In this document: positions 1 through 12,215 of the stretch, piece by piece
Position numbering within the stretch: the stretch's first letter is position 1
Layout: each line of letters starts with the position of its first letter
Assembly (NCBI GenBank): GCA_025093985.1
Contig: JACAAK010000009.1
Coordinates: forward strand, 1,860,001 to 1,924,000
DNA from: Calvatia gigantea
Lineage: Eukaryota; Basidiomycota; Agaricomycetes; Agaricales; Lycoperdaceae
Length of the DNA: 64,000 nt
Direction: 5' to 3'
The notes under the pieces: model-generated
The model's input: only the letters and a program-made list of their open reading frames with translations
Database searches by the model: none
What the model was told of the DNA's origin: nothing
Made by a program: the position numbers and the translations under genes

Positions 1-1113
1 TCAGGTGCTGGCTGCCATTCGCTCACCGACAATTAATAAAAACTCCCCTGATCCGCAAGACGGCTTTTGTCCGTATCCTGACCCTGTTGCTCCCAACATG
101 CTACACCGACTCCCTTACCCGCACCTCCCGACTTTCCTCACTGAAGAACGCGAGAGTTCATGTCAAAAATTACTCTTCTCTGCGACTTTGACTCGCGATC
201 CTGGTAAAATTGCGATTCTAGGGCTCAGGGAACCTAAGTACTTCATTGTGCAGAAGAGGAAGGATTTTAGCGCGCAGAACAGTATCCTTGACGTTGTCGT
301 AGAGAGGTTTTCTATGCCTTCCACGTTGCAGGTTAAGTTCACTAGTCATAGGAATTTGTTGGTTGGCATTGACAAAAAAGATCGCAGGAACGCATGGTCA
401 TTTGCGAGTCATCGCAAAAACCTCTCATGTTCCTTCACCTCATCTTCGATAAGAACGTTACCGAAGCGCTTGTGTTCACTAAATCCGCAGAGTCGACGAC
501 ACGCTTGGTCCGACTTTTCGACTTCTTCCAGGAGTGGAGAAAGACAGCGTCCGAGAAACTACCTCTTGTAGTCCGTGCGTATTCCAGCGATCTACCAGTA
601 GGTGAACGAAAAGCAATTCTGGAAAGGTTCAAGGCACAGGATATCAACATGTATGCACAACTTTTCCTCAGCTCGTGTCCCTTTCTCATTGGATCCTAGC
701 CTCATCTGCTCCGACCTTGTATCACGAGGTATCGATATTAACCATGTTTCGCACGTGGTTAGTTACGATGCTCCTGTCGACATGCGTAAATACGTGCATC
801 GGGTGGGGCGAACTGCCAGAGCGGGTAGGGCTGGTTTTGCGTGGACTCTGGTTGAGGAGCAGGAGGTGTGTTGTCTCTTGTGTCAGACTTCACCAATTCC
901 TGACGGTTATAGGCTCGCTATTTCAAAAATATGCTGAAAGATGCAGGCCATTCAGAACAAGTCAAGCGCCTGCGTGTGGCCGAAAAGGAGCTTACAGCCC
1001 TCACCCCTGGCTATGAGGTAGGACAATCACTTAAGAGCAACGACCGGGCTGGCTAACATAACCGAAAGGTGGCATTGAAACAGCTAAAGGAGGTATACAC
1101 TCGACCACGCTGA
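1..1113 (+). CDS. DBP6: DEAD-box RNA helicase, Dbp6/DDX51-like (5' partial)
   Basis: This is the C-terminal half of a DEAD-box ATP-dependent RNA helicase of the Dbp6/DDX51 type, nucleolar proteins that act in early 60S ribosome assembly. The window opens inside the gene, so the Q motif, Walker A and DEAD box are missing. Motif III (SATLTRDP) lies near base 180. The second RecA domain follows, with an [11 protein letters not shown] segment, the [12 protein letters not shown] segment and the motif VI region [13 protein letters not shown]. Introns join in frame at about 331-390, 653-699, 867-913 and 1018-1069. The last exon ends at a TGA only 28 bases from the 3' end of the convergent zinc-finger gene. 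The family call is strong. The specific Dbp6 call rests on a proline-rich insert before motif III and on the C-terminal layout. Confidence 0.82.
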
Positions 1114-1141
1114 CGGTTGAAATATAATGTAGGGGCCTAAG

Positions 1142-2782
1142 TTAACCAAGCAATCCTTTAACGTATTTCAACAACTCCTTTCCCTGAGTGCTCGATGAGA
1201 AATTGTCACGGGTCCATTTACAGTGACTTACCCCTTGAGACTTCACGCCCGCCACCATTGCCCTTACATCATCCACTTCCATAGCCTCCGCCGAGTCTTT
1301 ACTAGCTTCTCCCTCAGTGGGGAAGATGTCGTGTTCCGGAGTCCGCTTCTGACCTAAACCATAGCGTAGTACTACTGTTAAGACCGCACGCCACCCCTCC
1401 ATGATACCCTTGCTTGCTTGAGGAATGTTGAATTGGCCACTGTTTATTGATCCCGCCACGGGCGGGACAGGTAATGTTGGGATAGACGTTGACCGTACGA
1501 CATAGGGACAGTATGAACGATGTTCGCGCAACAGGTCGAACTGGCGTTGTTGGACCGTCTTTCGTGGGGTGGAGGGGATGGATGAATCGGGGCTGGTCTC
1601 CATCGTAGAATTTGTGATTGTGGATGTTTGAGCAAGGAAAGTCCAAAGGCCTAAGCGGCGTTGACAGAGAGCGCATTGGAGGAGGGCATCGCGTTTGCTG
1701 AGTAAGTGAGTTGGTATATTGAATTTGATCGGCGTGCTCCTACTTGGCGTAAACGAGGGGAATATTGAGGGCGAATGGACCGGAGTACCAGGCGCGGGCG
1801 TAGTATCTCTGGAAGGGGTCGGCCTCCTCGATTTCTGTTCAGCTGTTGGTTGTACGAGTGACCAACCAAAGAGTGCCATGAGAATAGCAGTTTCGGAAGG
1901 AGGATCAGCAGTGAGTTGCTGTCCGACAGCCTCTTCAGAATCTGCAGGGATATTATACGAGGACACTACGGACTTGACGGAGTTCGCTTGGGCTTGAGAC
2001 TATCTAAATGTGAGCATGTATTTATTGATTTGGAGTGACGTCACGTACCAACGGGTATTTGATAGAGACAACTTTCACGAATTCATCCAGAGATATGGCC
2101 ACTGCCTTAATTCCTCTGACCGTGGCAGCGGGTGATTGCAAGGGAATACGGTATATAGATGCTGGAGAGGATATAGATAAGTTCTTGAAACCTGAGGGAA
2201 GAGGAGGAGGGTTCCACTTACGATCGCATTGCCTCGACCTCCAAGGGCACCCATACTTGTGCGCTTCTACCAGAGATATACGCTGCTTCTCGACGAGCGC
2301 GCTCCCTTATATAGTGCGAAATCGGCATACATATCACGAAACATGAACGGAATTTTTACTCACCGGCCTCTCGAGACATACCCTCTCGTCCTGCAACCAC
2401 CCACGAGGCACCACAAATACCACAGGCGAGGCGGTCTTTTCCATCATTCGTCCATCCGCATCTAGATGCGGCGACAGCGTCAATTTGCTCAGGCTTATTC
2501 GCGTACGTGGCAAGCTTGAAGGTAGAAAGACGAGACAGGAATGACGCCACAGATGACGGCCTGTACTCGACATTTGAAGAAAACGCGGAATCCGACGACG
2601 CTCGCTTGTCCGACCGAAATGAAAATAAACTTCTCGTCCGGGTGGAGGCACGAGAAAGAATGGCGCTTAAATGAGGAGTTGGTTTCGTCAGAGCTAAGGA
2701 AGCCGCACGACTGAAAAAGATCACAAGACTGCGAGAAAAACTACATACGATACAGGTGTGTTGTGCTTAGTAGAAATACCAT
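1142..2782 (-). CDS. C3HC-type zinc finger protein (ZC3HC1/NIPA, Rsm1-like)
   Basis: A nuclear protein of the C3HC zinc-finger family (human ZC3HC1/NIPA, fission yeast Rsm1), whose members act at the nuclear periphery or in mRNA export. The first large exon carries the start of the zinc finger (ASRCGWTNDGKDRLACGICG). The next gives VEAHKYGCPWRSRQCDPSIY, which supplies the His and last Cys ligands. The last exon (1142 to about 1985) holds the Rsm1-like C-terminal half, with CALCQRRLGLW and a LLREHRSYCPYV zinc-binding repeat. Splicing across about 2175-2240 and 1993-2035 keeps the conserved sequence in frame. The start is uncertain: the long exon has no ATG of its own, and a short first exon from an ATG at 2782 joined through a 43-base intron is the best candidate. 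Confidence 0.8.
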
Positions 2783-3176
2783 ATTTTGCGAGGGTTGAGT
2801 AGAAGGAACGTGAAGTATTGCTTCTCTTGGGTGGATGCGGTTCGTCTGTAAGACCTTGTGTGATCACCGAGTTGTCCAGTTCAAGAAACGCATCATCTAG
2901 TTTCCTCTACTTGCTTGTCAGATAAAACTTTGAATAGGCGGAATAGTTCCCTGACTTTGGTTGCACGAAAGTTATCTTGAGATTCAGAAACTGGAAGAGA
3001 TGCCATTCGAGTGTTCAACGGACATCAATGCATTAAAGGCTGCATTGGAAATAAACACGGCTGACTAAGCAAAAGCCTTGTCTCGCAACTCAGTTTTGTT
3101 TGTCTACGTAGACCCAGTTCCTTGCACCACTCATTATACTGACCTCAATTACAGGAGTTATATATTTATTTGTTAT
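2783..3176. other. Intergenic, no gene seen
   Basis: A 394-base gap between two leftward genes. It should hold the promoter of the C3HC zinc-finger gene and the 3' end of the PPR-like gene. I see no open frame, repeat or RNA gene in it. Confidence 0.6.
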
Positions 3177-6100
3177 CTACTTTTCTAGTAAAGCACGCTC
3201 TCGTTGCTTTTTCATAACCCCAATCCGGCGCACTTTTTCTCTCAGCTCCTTTTGCTCCTTGGCTAATACCTCTACTTCTTTCAAAATCCCAATGATCCGA
3301 GAGGCCGCACGCGCATCCTTTCTCAAAAACAACTCCTTGATGAACATTCTGTAGAGAGGTTGAACGTGCCGTTTAAATGACATATTCTGCCTGATTTTGG
3401 ATAAATCCAGGGTCACTTCACCAAGCGGCGTCCCAAAAGGTACACCATGGGCAGTGTGCCACCGCTCTGAGGCTGGATATCCGTTCCGAACAAGATGGTC
3501 AAAGAGGCATTTGATCATCCGTGAATCCACGAACACCCTCCAACGAAGCATGGCTTTGATGACAATGTTCACTGTCGTGCGATCAGGTACGAACCCATAA
3601 CGTTTCACAAGAAAATCCTTCGTGCGTAAGACATGTCGCACGAGCGATTTGTTCCGTACATTCCAATGACGTAAGGGACTATGCAGACAGATGTTGCCAA
3701 TGACGGTCAAATCTTGCGGCTTCAGGTGCTTGTAAGACCGCTCGATCAACTGCTTTGCCAAGGCAAAACACCGGTTCTGGACCAAAACCATCACAGCAGA
3801 TATAATCGTTGGACCATGGGCACGGGAGGCCATTACGACAGAGACTAGACGCGCTAAAGACAGCTTCAGGGATCGAGAGCACCGTCGCGCGGACAGGCGT
3901 AGCAAGCGATCAAGTGCAGTTTGGGTTGGCAACGGAGGGCTACCCGAACCGACACGAGAAGCTAGCTTCACGGCTCCAGCGCGGATCAAAGCGAGCAGAG
4001 TTTTCCGCCGTAGCTGGCTGATTACCCAAGGTTTCGCCTTGAATAAATTGGATGCTAGCTCTAAGGTCTTGACTGCTAAACCATGTTGTCGGTGGCGCAT
4101 AAGTGTGTGAATAATGCGGAGCAAAAGGCGAGGTGTGAGCAAGGTGGGGTTTTCCTTTGCAAATACCTCCAGTAGCTGGACGACCTGCTGGGCTTGACGA
4201 GAGGTTATCATGACGGGGAGAAAATATCTGATAGGAAACTTTAACCGGTCAGGTATGTGGGTGTTGGAATAAAGCCTCGATAGTACATCCCCAACAGTCT
4301 TCGCAAGGATGGGTAACATGGAATCTTGTCTATCATTTCGAAAAATACGTAGAACCGTTGTTAACAGTTGTTCCAATTGAGTATCACTGGATCGCTGATC
4401 TCGAAGGAATGGAATCACATCATCCCACTTGTGTCGAACAGCCAGGCGTTGAGCCAGGTAGACGGAAGCTTCCAGAAAAATGGGGGTATGGTGGGAGAGA
4501 CACTTGGTGTAAAATTGATGAGCGAGCTCAACATCGCGGTTTGCCAACCGGCCCAGAACAGACCGAAGATATCGATTACGTTGGGGAGGGCTGTGTGACA
4601 GGTCCATGAGAAAAGATGGTAACGTGGCCCACGCACGATTGTTGTGGGCAAATATCCCATCGGCAAATGCACCGAGAAGCTGCTCAACTTGGGTAGTTTC
4701 GTGTTCGTTGCTCTGTGGAGAGAACCATAATCTTCGAGACAAAACGTAATCCATAGACCAATCCAACAGGACTTCATCCTCTACCTGAACGGCAACCCGA
4801 AGGATGGCTACCACCACCGCGCGATCAACCCCCTTAGGTCTCTCGACAACGGCATGACGTTCCCAAAGACACGAAAGAAGGCGTGCAATATTCCGTAGCT
4901 CGCCTGGCTCGGGGCAGGCTTGGGCTTGGTTGGTCAGCGACCTGCACAGGATTGCAAGGCTAATAACCACTCTCCATTCGAGGCTACTAGAAGCCATCCT
5001 AAGCATCGAGAAGCTGAGGCGTTCTTGTGGAAAAAGCCACGCGGCTAGAAGGGTGAGATTGTTGAACCTCTCCTTAGTGGGTAAGTCCTTTGCAAAGCTT
5101 TTTCTAACACGATCTCCAATCCAAGAAGATACAGGAGCCAATAAATCAGCTTCCTGGTAGGAAGGGAGGAATGAAGCCCCAAAGGCCGTTGCAAAGTCCT
5201 CGACGGTGGTAGAAGCTGGATCCCGCACCAAATGCCCCGCTGAACAAGGCGTCCCAACAACAAGTCAACAATTCTCAATTTGTAGGAGGATGAAAGAGTA
5301 TCGCCTTTCGTCAGGATAACCTTCCACAATAGACCGATAAATTGTCGATTAGGATCGGTTTGTTCTGCAAGCGCGTTGCACAGGATGTCCAGGGCGGCAT
5401 AAAAACATGGAGTGGAAGGTGTAAAGAGGAATGCATCGAGGTAGGGGATCAGAACGTGGGGTTCAGTCTGACCTTCGCGATTGATACGTGCATAATGAGC
5501 CCTGGCTAGATCTCGCAAAGCTAAAATACAAAATCAATTTGGAGGAAACGAGGTCAAGACGTTGAAAGCACCTGTAATGCCCGATGTTTTCCAACGCTCC
5601 AAATAAGCCCTCATTAACCAGTAGTTCTCCCTATCCCCGAACGCGTACCCTTTCTCCTCCATACCCCTCGCTACCAGAATCACTTCCTCCCAATAACCCC
5701 TCTCACAGAAGGCACCCTGAGTCTGGACCTTGCATTGACTGCCATTTCCATGTGGATCTCCTTCGTCTGAAAGAGTCCCGAAAAGACAAAGAAGTTCACT
5801 ACAGTGCTTCACGTCCAATACGCGCAGTAGTTGCGGACCGAAATCGTGAAACGCCGATACCAAGGCAGCAGCGTCCACCAACCGTAACGAATCAGAATCC
5901 ACATCGCTAACCAAGCGTTGTATCCTCTCAACAGCTCTGGAGAGACCCCCGCATTGGGTCGGCATCACCGAGTTTACAGGGTGAGCAGGTAGGTCCGAGG
6001 AGGAAATACTGCCTGTTGTCGAGATAGAGTGTGCCTGGTGTCGCAAAGACTGGACCGTCTCATCAAGAATGGCGGGTGAATGAGACAAAACAGGTGGTGA

Positions 6101-6505
6101 TAGTTGTACTTGCGGCAACTTCGCTTCCAACGCGGAAAGCTGGTCAACAGGAATTGCTCGGGATGTAGGGGGAGCTGAATCACAAGATGAAGAAGCACTG
6201 GCCCCCAATGACTGGCCCTCCGCATCAGGCATTGGTATAGAGCTATTGTAGGTGGGATGTCCGGGGGTGTGAATCGTGGAATCGCTGACCCCCGTAAAGT
6301 CCGCAGTTCCAGTGTAATTGCACGACATATCCCACAAACCAAACTTGGGAGCATGAGATACACATCGCATCGCCATGTCCAATGGACGCCTAGAACCTCC
6401 TTTAGCATTGAAACTTCAGTGGCAGGGGAAGATATACCGAGGAATCAGGACGCCCATGCCACAATTGTTGCTCAAGCGAAGAATTTGTTGGCAACATCGC
6501 AACAT
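3177..6505 (-). CDS. PPR-like helical-repeat protein, probably mitochondrial
   Basis: A protein of about 1,050 residues made largely of alpha-helical repeats. PPR-like signatures include VPDRTTVNIVIKAML near 3570, and it ends in a Lys/Arg-rich coiled coil. Such fungal proteins usually act in mitochondrial RNA processing or translation; I cannot assign a target. I place the start at an ATG at 6505, in a short exon giving MLRCCQQILRLSNNCG, which is basic and amphipathic like a mitochondrial presequence. It is joined by a 48-base intron (6390-6437) to the next exon. A second intron is 5521-5571. Between about 5230 and 5260 the frame shifts without a usable intron, so the gene either carries an indel in this assembly or is broken there. 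Residues on both sides of the shift look coding. Confidence 0.6.
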
Positions 6506-7012
6506 TCCATTGCATGGAGGGTTAAGTCGCTCAGCTTCGCGAACGAACACCACGCGTTACAGCCCGATGTATTTTGTTAAAATTAATCGCGCTTTTCCTG
6601 CGCTGAGAAAGCGCAACGCGAATATGTGTCGTGTTGAGAATAAAGGGTAGTCCGTGCGCAATAGAGGTAAGGAGGTGAAAAATATTCGCTGACACGCCGA
6701 CTCGTCAAATGTTCAAGTCGCGACTCACCACGAGGAAGGAATATACAGAGCACGTGCTGTAACGGCGAAAGCCGAATCGGAACTCAAACCTTAGTCTCGT
6801 ATTTCCCAGGGATATATACACAAAAAGTTCAATTGCTCCTGACATTCATCATCGACGCAAGTTGCCTTGAAAAATCCATTGGCACTACCTGGTATGTCGG
6901 AATCCCCTGGAATTGGCGAGGCACTCACACTGAAATTTTTCGAGGCGCAGAGGTCAATAGGGAGGTCAACTTGAACACATAAAAACCTCGGACTTGCATA
7001 TCACAAAAAACA
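6506..7012. promoter_or_regulatory. Divergent promoter region of PPR-like gene and RPP0
   Basis: A 507-base gap between head-to-head genes. A TATATA run sits at 6813-6818, about 200 bases upstream of the RPP0 start. A possible 5'-UTR intron (GTATGT near 6892 to AG near 6960) lies between it and the ATG, an arrangement often seen in ribosomal protein genes. The TATA assignment and the UTR intron are inferences from sequence only. Confidence 0.35.
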
Positions 7013-8107
7013 ATGGGTGCCTCTCGTGCTGATAAGGAGGTCTACTTCGAGAAGCTCAAGGAGCTCCTCAACAGCTACAGTAAGGCCAACTTCGATCTGT
7101 CCCCTAAAATCAGACCTGAATTTATTTTCAGGCTGCATCTTCATCGTCAACGTTGACAATGTTGGCTCTAATCAGATGCACCAGATCCGTGTCGCCCTCC
7201 GTGGCAAGGGCGTTGTCTTAATGGGAAAGAACACCATGGTCCGCCGCGCCCTCCGCATTATCATTCCCGAATCCCCCCAATTTGAGCGCCTCCTTCCCCA
7301 CGTCAGGGGTAACATTGGTTTCGTCTTTGCCAAAGGAGATCTCAAAGAAGTCCGTGATATCATCGTTGCGAACAAGGTCGCTGCACCCGCTCGCGCTGGT
7401 GCCTTTGCGCCTAAGGATGTCACCGTTCCCGCCGGTAACACCGGTATGGAACCTGGTAAAACTTCCTTCTTCCAGGCCCTCGGTGTCCCCACTAAGATTG
7501 CCCGTGGTACCATCGAAATTGTCTCCGATGTCAAAGTCGTCATCGCCGGCACGCGTGTTGGGACATCCGAGGCCACCCTCCTGAACATGCTGAACATATC
7601 GCCCTTCACCTACGGTATGACTGTGGTTCAGATCTACGATTCCGGTAACACGTTCTCCCCTGATGTTCTCGACATTGGCGAGGAAGAACTTGTTAACCGC
7701 TTCCTCAGTGGCATTAAAACAATTGCTGCCATATCACTTGCCCTCAACTATCCCACCATCGCCTCCGTCGCCCACTCCCTTGTCAATGCCTACAAGAACC
7801 TCATTGCTGTCTCCCTGGCTACCGACTACACTTTTGAGGGCTCTGAAAAGGTATTAGTCATTCCACCTGGAAATTTACATCATCTCAACATCTCGTAGGT
7901 CAAGGAATATCTTGCTAACCCAGAAGCATTCGCTGCTGCCGCCCCAGCTGCTACTGCCCCGGCCGCCACGGAAACCAAGGCCGAGGAGAAGGAGGAAGAG
8001 AAAGAGGAATCTGAAGACGAGGATATGGTGGGTCCTCCCTATGATGTCACCTTTCAGCCCATCACTGATGCAACGTTCCTGTGCAGGGTTTCGGTCTCTT
8101 CGACTAA
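7013..8107 (+). CDS. RPP0: 60S acidic ribosomal protein P0
   Basis: P0 anchors the P1/P2 stalk on the large ribosomal subunit and contacts translation factors at the GTPase centre. The ATG at 7013 opens [19 protein letters not shown], the typical N-terminus. Introns at 7080-7131, 7851-7898 and 8028-8086 join cleanly and give about 311 residues, the usual length. The rRNA-binding L10 domain ([16 protein letters not shown], then [12 protein letters not shown]) and the conserved middle region are present. An Ala-rich hinge and acidic segment follow. The last exon supplies the C-terminal tail GFGLFD shared by P0, P1 and P2. Codon use is strongly biased to C-ending codons, as expected for a highly expressed gene. 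Nothing appears broken. Confidence 0.97.
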
Positions 8108-8671
8108 GATATACAGGCGGACGGTATCCGAACATTCTGTATTTCCTTGTAGCACCATTCTGTATGACTACCCAATCAGAGAATGAAAGCTATTCTACCA
8201 TGCATGATGCCACGAAGCGACCGGGAACCGGGATATCTTCGGACGGAACTTCTGCAACCGGAACAAACAGGAGGAAGAAATGTTGAAAGCGATTATGACG
8301 CAATGGTCTGAGGAGTTGGAACCCTGTCGGCGCGACCAAGGAGCCATTCCAACGACGAAGGTTCTAGCCGGAGAAATGTACAAATACGAAGCAAAATATG
8401 CAGCGACGGTCTGTAAGCTTTAATATTTGAGGGTTTCGCAGCCAGTGTCAAATTTGGGTTCCGTGTAATTTTCCGGTGAAGATCAAACGTTTTGTGTCAG
8501 TCAGAGTCCAATCCGATTATCTTTCCCAATTTGGAATCGCGCCCTCGGTTTTGGTCCTCTTTCGCTTGATACTCAACAGTTCATTTATTCCCACTTAATC
8601 TCTTATAACCCTCATTTCGCCTCCCTTCGATTCTTGCCTCCTTCCTTCCCCGCCACCACCAACAGCTCGGC
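8108..8671. other. Intergenic between RPP0 and TPS1
   Basis: A 564-base gap holding the RPP0 3' end and the TPS1 promoter. The last 120 bases before the TPS1 ATG are rich in C and T, a common feature of basidiomycete core promoters. No gene is seen. Confidence 0.5.
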
Positions 8672-10458
8672 ATGGACAAATCTGGCGGCCACCTCATCGT
8701 CGTCTCAAACCGTCTCCCCATCACCATCACCAGGGACTCAAATGGAGAATATCACTTCAAGATGTCCTCTGGTGGACTTGTCTCCGCCCTCTCCGGCTTC
8801 AAGAAGTCCCTAGCTTTTACATGGATTGGCTGGCCTGGGTTCTTCATTCCGCCCAAAGATCGCCCTCACGTCGATAAGCGACTGATGGAGGAATACTCCT
8901 GTCAAGCTGTCTACCTTGACGATGACGTCGCCGACCGCCATTACAATGGTTTCTCCAACTCAATTCTATGGCCCCTTTTTCATTGCCACCCTGGAGAAAT
9001 GAACTTTGACGAGACCAACTGGCTGGCGTATCGACAAGCGAACGTGCAATTCGCGGAGGTGGTTCGACAACAACTTAAGCCTGGTTCAATGGTTTGGGTT
9101 CAAGACTACCATCTTATGCTCCTGCCCATGCTCCTTCGTGGACTTGTCGACGCAGGGAGCATTGGGGATTTCGCTCAGGAGCAGCTGTTTCGAATTACAG
9201 AGGGAACCGGGGCAGAAGAATTTGGCTCGTCCTCTGCAACCAGCGTCCCTGGTATCAAGATTGGATTCTTCCTCCATACTCCTTTCCCAAGTAGCGAGAT
9301 TTATAGGTGCGCATGGCATTAGTCTTCGTACCCGACACATTCATCTCATCCTTCCTATTCCCAGAATCTTACCTGTGCGACGAGAAATTCTCTATGGTGT
9401 CCTCTATTGCGACCTTATTGGCTTCCAAACCTATGATTATGCGCGGCACTTCCTTTCCTCCTGCACACGCATTCTTGGCCTCCCAACGATGCCGAATGGT
9501 GTAGAATTTGAGGGCCGCTTGGCCCACGTCGGGACCTTTCCCATTGGAATTGAACCCAGCTCCTTCACCGATGTGAGTCTCCCACAGGATTATCAGTTTA
9601 ACACTAACAAGATGCCGTAGAACCTGCAAAAACAAGCTGTCAAAAACCGTATCAATCAGCTGGAGCAGCGTTTCGGCGGCGTCAAAGTTGTTGTTGGTGT
9701 AGATCGGCTGGACTACATTAAAGGCGTCCCACAGAAATTACATGCAATGGAGTTATTCCTCTCACAACATCCTGAGTGGGTTGGTAAGGTCGGAAAACAC
9801 CCATTGTTCCGCTGATTTCGTTTCACGGTCGTTGATTTTTGGGTTTAGGTTGTACTGGTCCAACTCGCGGTACCATCACGTCAGGATGTGGAAGAATATC
9901 AAAATCTGCGATCAACAGTGAATGAGCTTGTTGGGAGAATTAATGGTCGATTTGGCACTGTCGAGTTCATGCCAATCCACTTCATGCACAAGAGCCTGTC
10001 ATTCGACGAGCTGTGCGCTCTGTATGCTGTTAGCGATGTATGCCTGGTCACCAGCACACGAGATGGCATGAACCTGGTAGGTTCATTACAAAACAGCCAC
10101 CACACCTTCTTATAACCTTTCCCAGGTATCTTATGAGTACATTGCTTGTCAACAGGCACGCCAAGGTGTCATGATTCTCTCCGAGTTCGCCGGTGCCGCC
10201 CAGAGCCTGAATGGGTCCATTGTTGTCAATCCTTGGGACTCACAACAGGTGGCCGACGCCATTCACGAGGCGGTGACCATGGACACTGCCACGAGGGTGG
10301 AAAACCACCGCAAATTGTTCAAATACGTGAACAAGTACACGGCTGCATTCTGGGGGAGTAGCTTCATCAAGGAAATGAGCCGGCTTCACACAGAAGATAC
10401 AAACAAAGGCCAAAAGGCACCACAGACACCCGTCGAAGGAACCGTTATTTCGGCTTGA
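8672..10458 (+). CDS. TPS1: Trehalose-6-phosphate synthase (UDP-forming), GT20
   Basis: Tps1 makes trehalose-6-phosphate from UDP-glucose and glucose-6-phosphate in the cytosol, the first step of the stress and storage disaccharide trehalose. The protein starts MDKSGGHLIVVSNRLPITIT and has the GGLVSAL loop. The conserved WIGWPG, WPLFHCHPGEM, WVQDYHLMLLP, FPIGIEP and GVDRLDYIKGVPQK blocks and the C-terminal DGMNLVSYEYIACQ nucleotide-sugar region follow in order. Four introns (9307-9364, 9573-9620, 9789-9848, 10077-10125) give about 523 residues, a normal length. There is no phosphatase domain, so this is the synthase alone. The gene is intact. Confidence 0.96.
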
Positions 10459-12124
10459 CATTTTGGTAGAATTTCACGCTTTTGTCATAGATGTATTCCT
10501 ATTGTATTTTTCGCTTTCTGCTTTCGAAGGTAACCGCTGTCCCAATGCCCCCGATGACGTATGCCACCAAGGTGCAAAGCTAACCTGTGACGCCATGTAC
10601 CTTTCGCTTGGGCAACCATTCTCAGGTTCGATTTCGGTGGGCTTGGCTATGACACGTGCAGTTTCGACCGTCCTTCCGGGTTCAACACAAGAACGAACTT
10701 GGCAAGCACAGCCCATACTCCACGAATGACAGCTTCGAGAGCCTGTTAAACCCGGCTGGGATTCGCATTTTTCGATTCCCAAGGTAGGGCCCTTGGCACT
10801 CGAGAAAGGAAGATTGATGCCTGTCGGAGATAGCTAGATCGCTAGTCTCTCTGACAGGCACAGCCCGGTTCCAGCAAGACGACCAATCTTGGTATCGTGA
10901 AAGAAACCCCAGTTCCGCAGCGGCACAGCGGCGGAGGGTATCTAGGGTTTTTAGCGGAATGAAGGATCTAAGAGCCCCTGGTATGATACGATATAACTCA
11001 TCTTTTCAAGCTTCATGAATGTCCCAGGCTCGCAGCCTCAACAGCACTACCAAACGCAACGGATCCGAAAAAGTAATGAGAGCTGCAACGGTGAGGTCCC
11101 TTGGCTAGTACATGTGTCACCCGCCTGGAAAACCAACCCTACGGATACCAGTGATGAAGGGAGAAGTGCTGTAAAGTTCCAAGACCTATCTCTGCCAACC
11201 CCCATGAGCGTGTGTTTTGCCCTGAAACGATGGCTAGTGGTGAAACTCTTTCTCGGAGACGGTGATAGTGGAGCTGTTATGTTTATTACTTTGCCCTAGG
11301 TACCACTAATTATGAACAACGTGTCCACGGCGCAGCGGAATTCAAAAGGGAATGATGCGAACTGGTGGTGCGGTACTTTATGCTCAAGGGGAACAACAAA
11401 TTATCGATCTATTTAGATTACGCCATTGTTTTACTCGGAAGCTTGGCCTGTTTTTGTCAGGAACTGTGATCCATAAGAGCGGATAGATTTTCAGCTTTCT
11501 TCAGATCTCAGGGGGTGTTTAATAGGTGCTTCGCGTGGAAGTGCTGGCCCCTTGGAAATACAAGCGTTCAAATGGCTCGGTTGGGTTGTGAACAGAGATT
11601 TGGAAGGACTCGTGTGGTTTGGACAATAGAATGAGAATTCGATCATTACAAGACTCAGTCGTGGGTAGTCCTGGAAATTCTACTGGCATATTTCCCCTAT
11701 CCGTCTGAATTTCTAAGGTACTTATCTCCGGAGAGAGCGATGTGCAAGTTTCGATGGAGCGGACGCCAGCGGAATCGTTGACCTGATCCGAGGAAATACC
11801 GGCAGGAGAGTCTTGGTGGATAGTGACACTTTCCAAAGATGCCTGGAACTGGGGACGGTGGTAACACAAACCACAAACACTTGCAGGTACCCAAAAATGG
11901 GCCACGTCAAGTGGACAATAACTTCATTCATTCGGGCTACGAATCAGAAATCCAGTGACTGCGCAACATTCATAGTCCACACAGCATTTCTGTCATTTCA
12001 TCGTCAGAGCTTCCAACGGCCCCAAGTGGTAAACCGTAAGATTTCAGAAAGAAAATGGTGACCCAAAGGGGATGTTGATATGTCGGAGCCTTTCAATTGG
12101 AACACACATACCCCATTCAGTTGA
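10459..12124. other. Gene-poor stretch with one hairpin
   Basis: About 1.7 kb downstream of TPS1 without a recognisable gene. Open frames here are short, lack recognisable motifs and show no splice-supported continuation. The only structure I see is the inverted repeat at 10818-10860, listed separately. Confidence 0.5.
10818..10860. repeat. Inverted repeat (hairpin)
   Basis: The arms TGCCTGTC and GACAGGCA are perfect complements, and the inner bases (GGAGATAGC against GCTAGTCTCT) extend pairing partially around a short loop. It lies about 360 bases after the TPS1 stop. It could be a transcript-end structure or a chance palindrome; no T-run follows. Confidence 0.4.
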
Positions 12125-12215
12125 GGCGGACTAGCGTAATGGTTAACGCGTCAGTTTCCGGTGCGACTAAGCCGCGACAAGCTGAAGATTCCGAGTTCGA
12201 GTCTCGGGCCCGTCG
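12125..12215 (+). tRNA. tRNA-Arg (anticodon CCG) with intron
   Basis: The sequence folds as a tRNA. The acceptor GGCGGAC pairs with GCCCGTC with one A-C mismatch and one G-U pair. The D stem is GCGT/ACGC with a GG-containing loop. The anticodon stem is TCAGT/GCTGA, and the T arm is CCGAG-TTCGAGT-CTCGG. The loop reads TT-CCG-G, so the anticodon is CCG (arginine, codon CGG). An 18-base intron (12162-12179) sits after position 37, the canonical place. A run of T from 12218 is a Pol III terminator. It is the only gene in a 3.6-kb gene-poor region. Confidence 0.75.

Noticed and set aside
7172..7609. Long open frame antisense to RPP0
   Set aside because: A shadow of the strongly codon-biased RPP0 exon; many C-ending codons remove stops on the opposite strand.
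8028..8086. C/D-box snoRNA in the third RPP0 intron
   Set aside because: ATGATGT and CTGA occur, but the 59-base intron leaves too little space for a guide and terminal stem.
11519..11905. Minus-strand open frame of 128 codons
   Set aside because: It begins at GTG rather than ATG, shows no family resemblance, and lies in a region without other coding signals.
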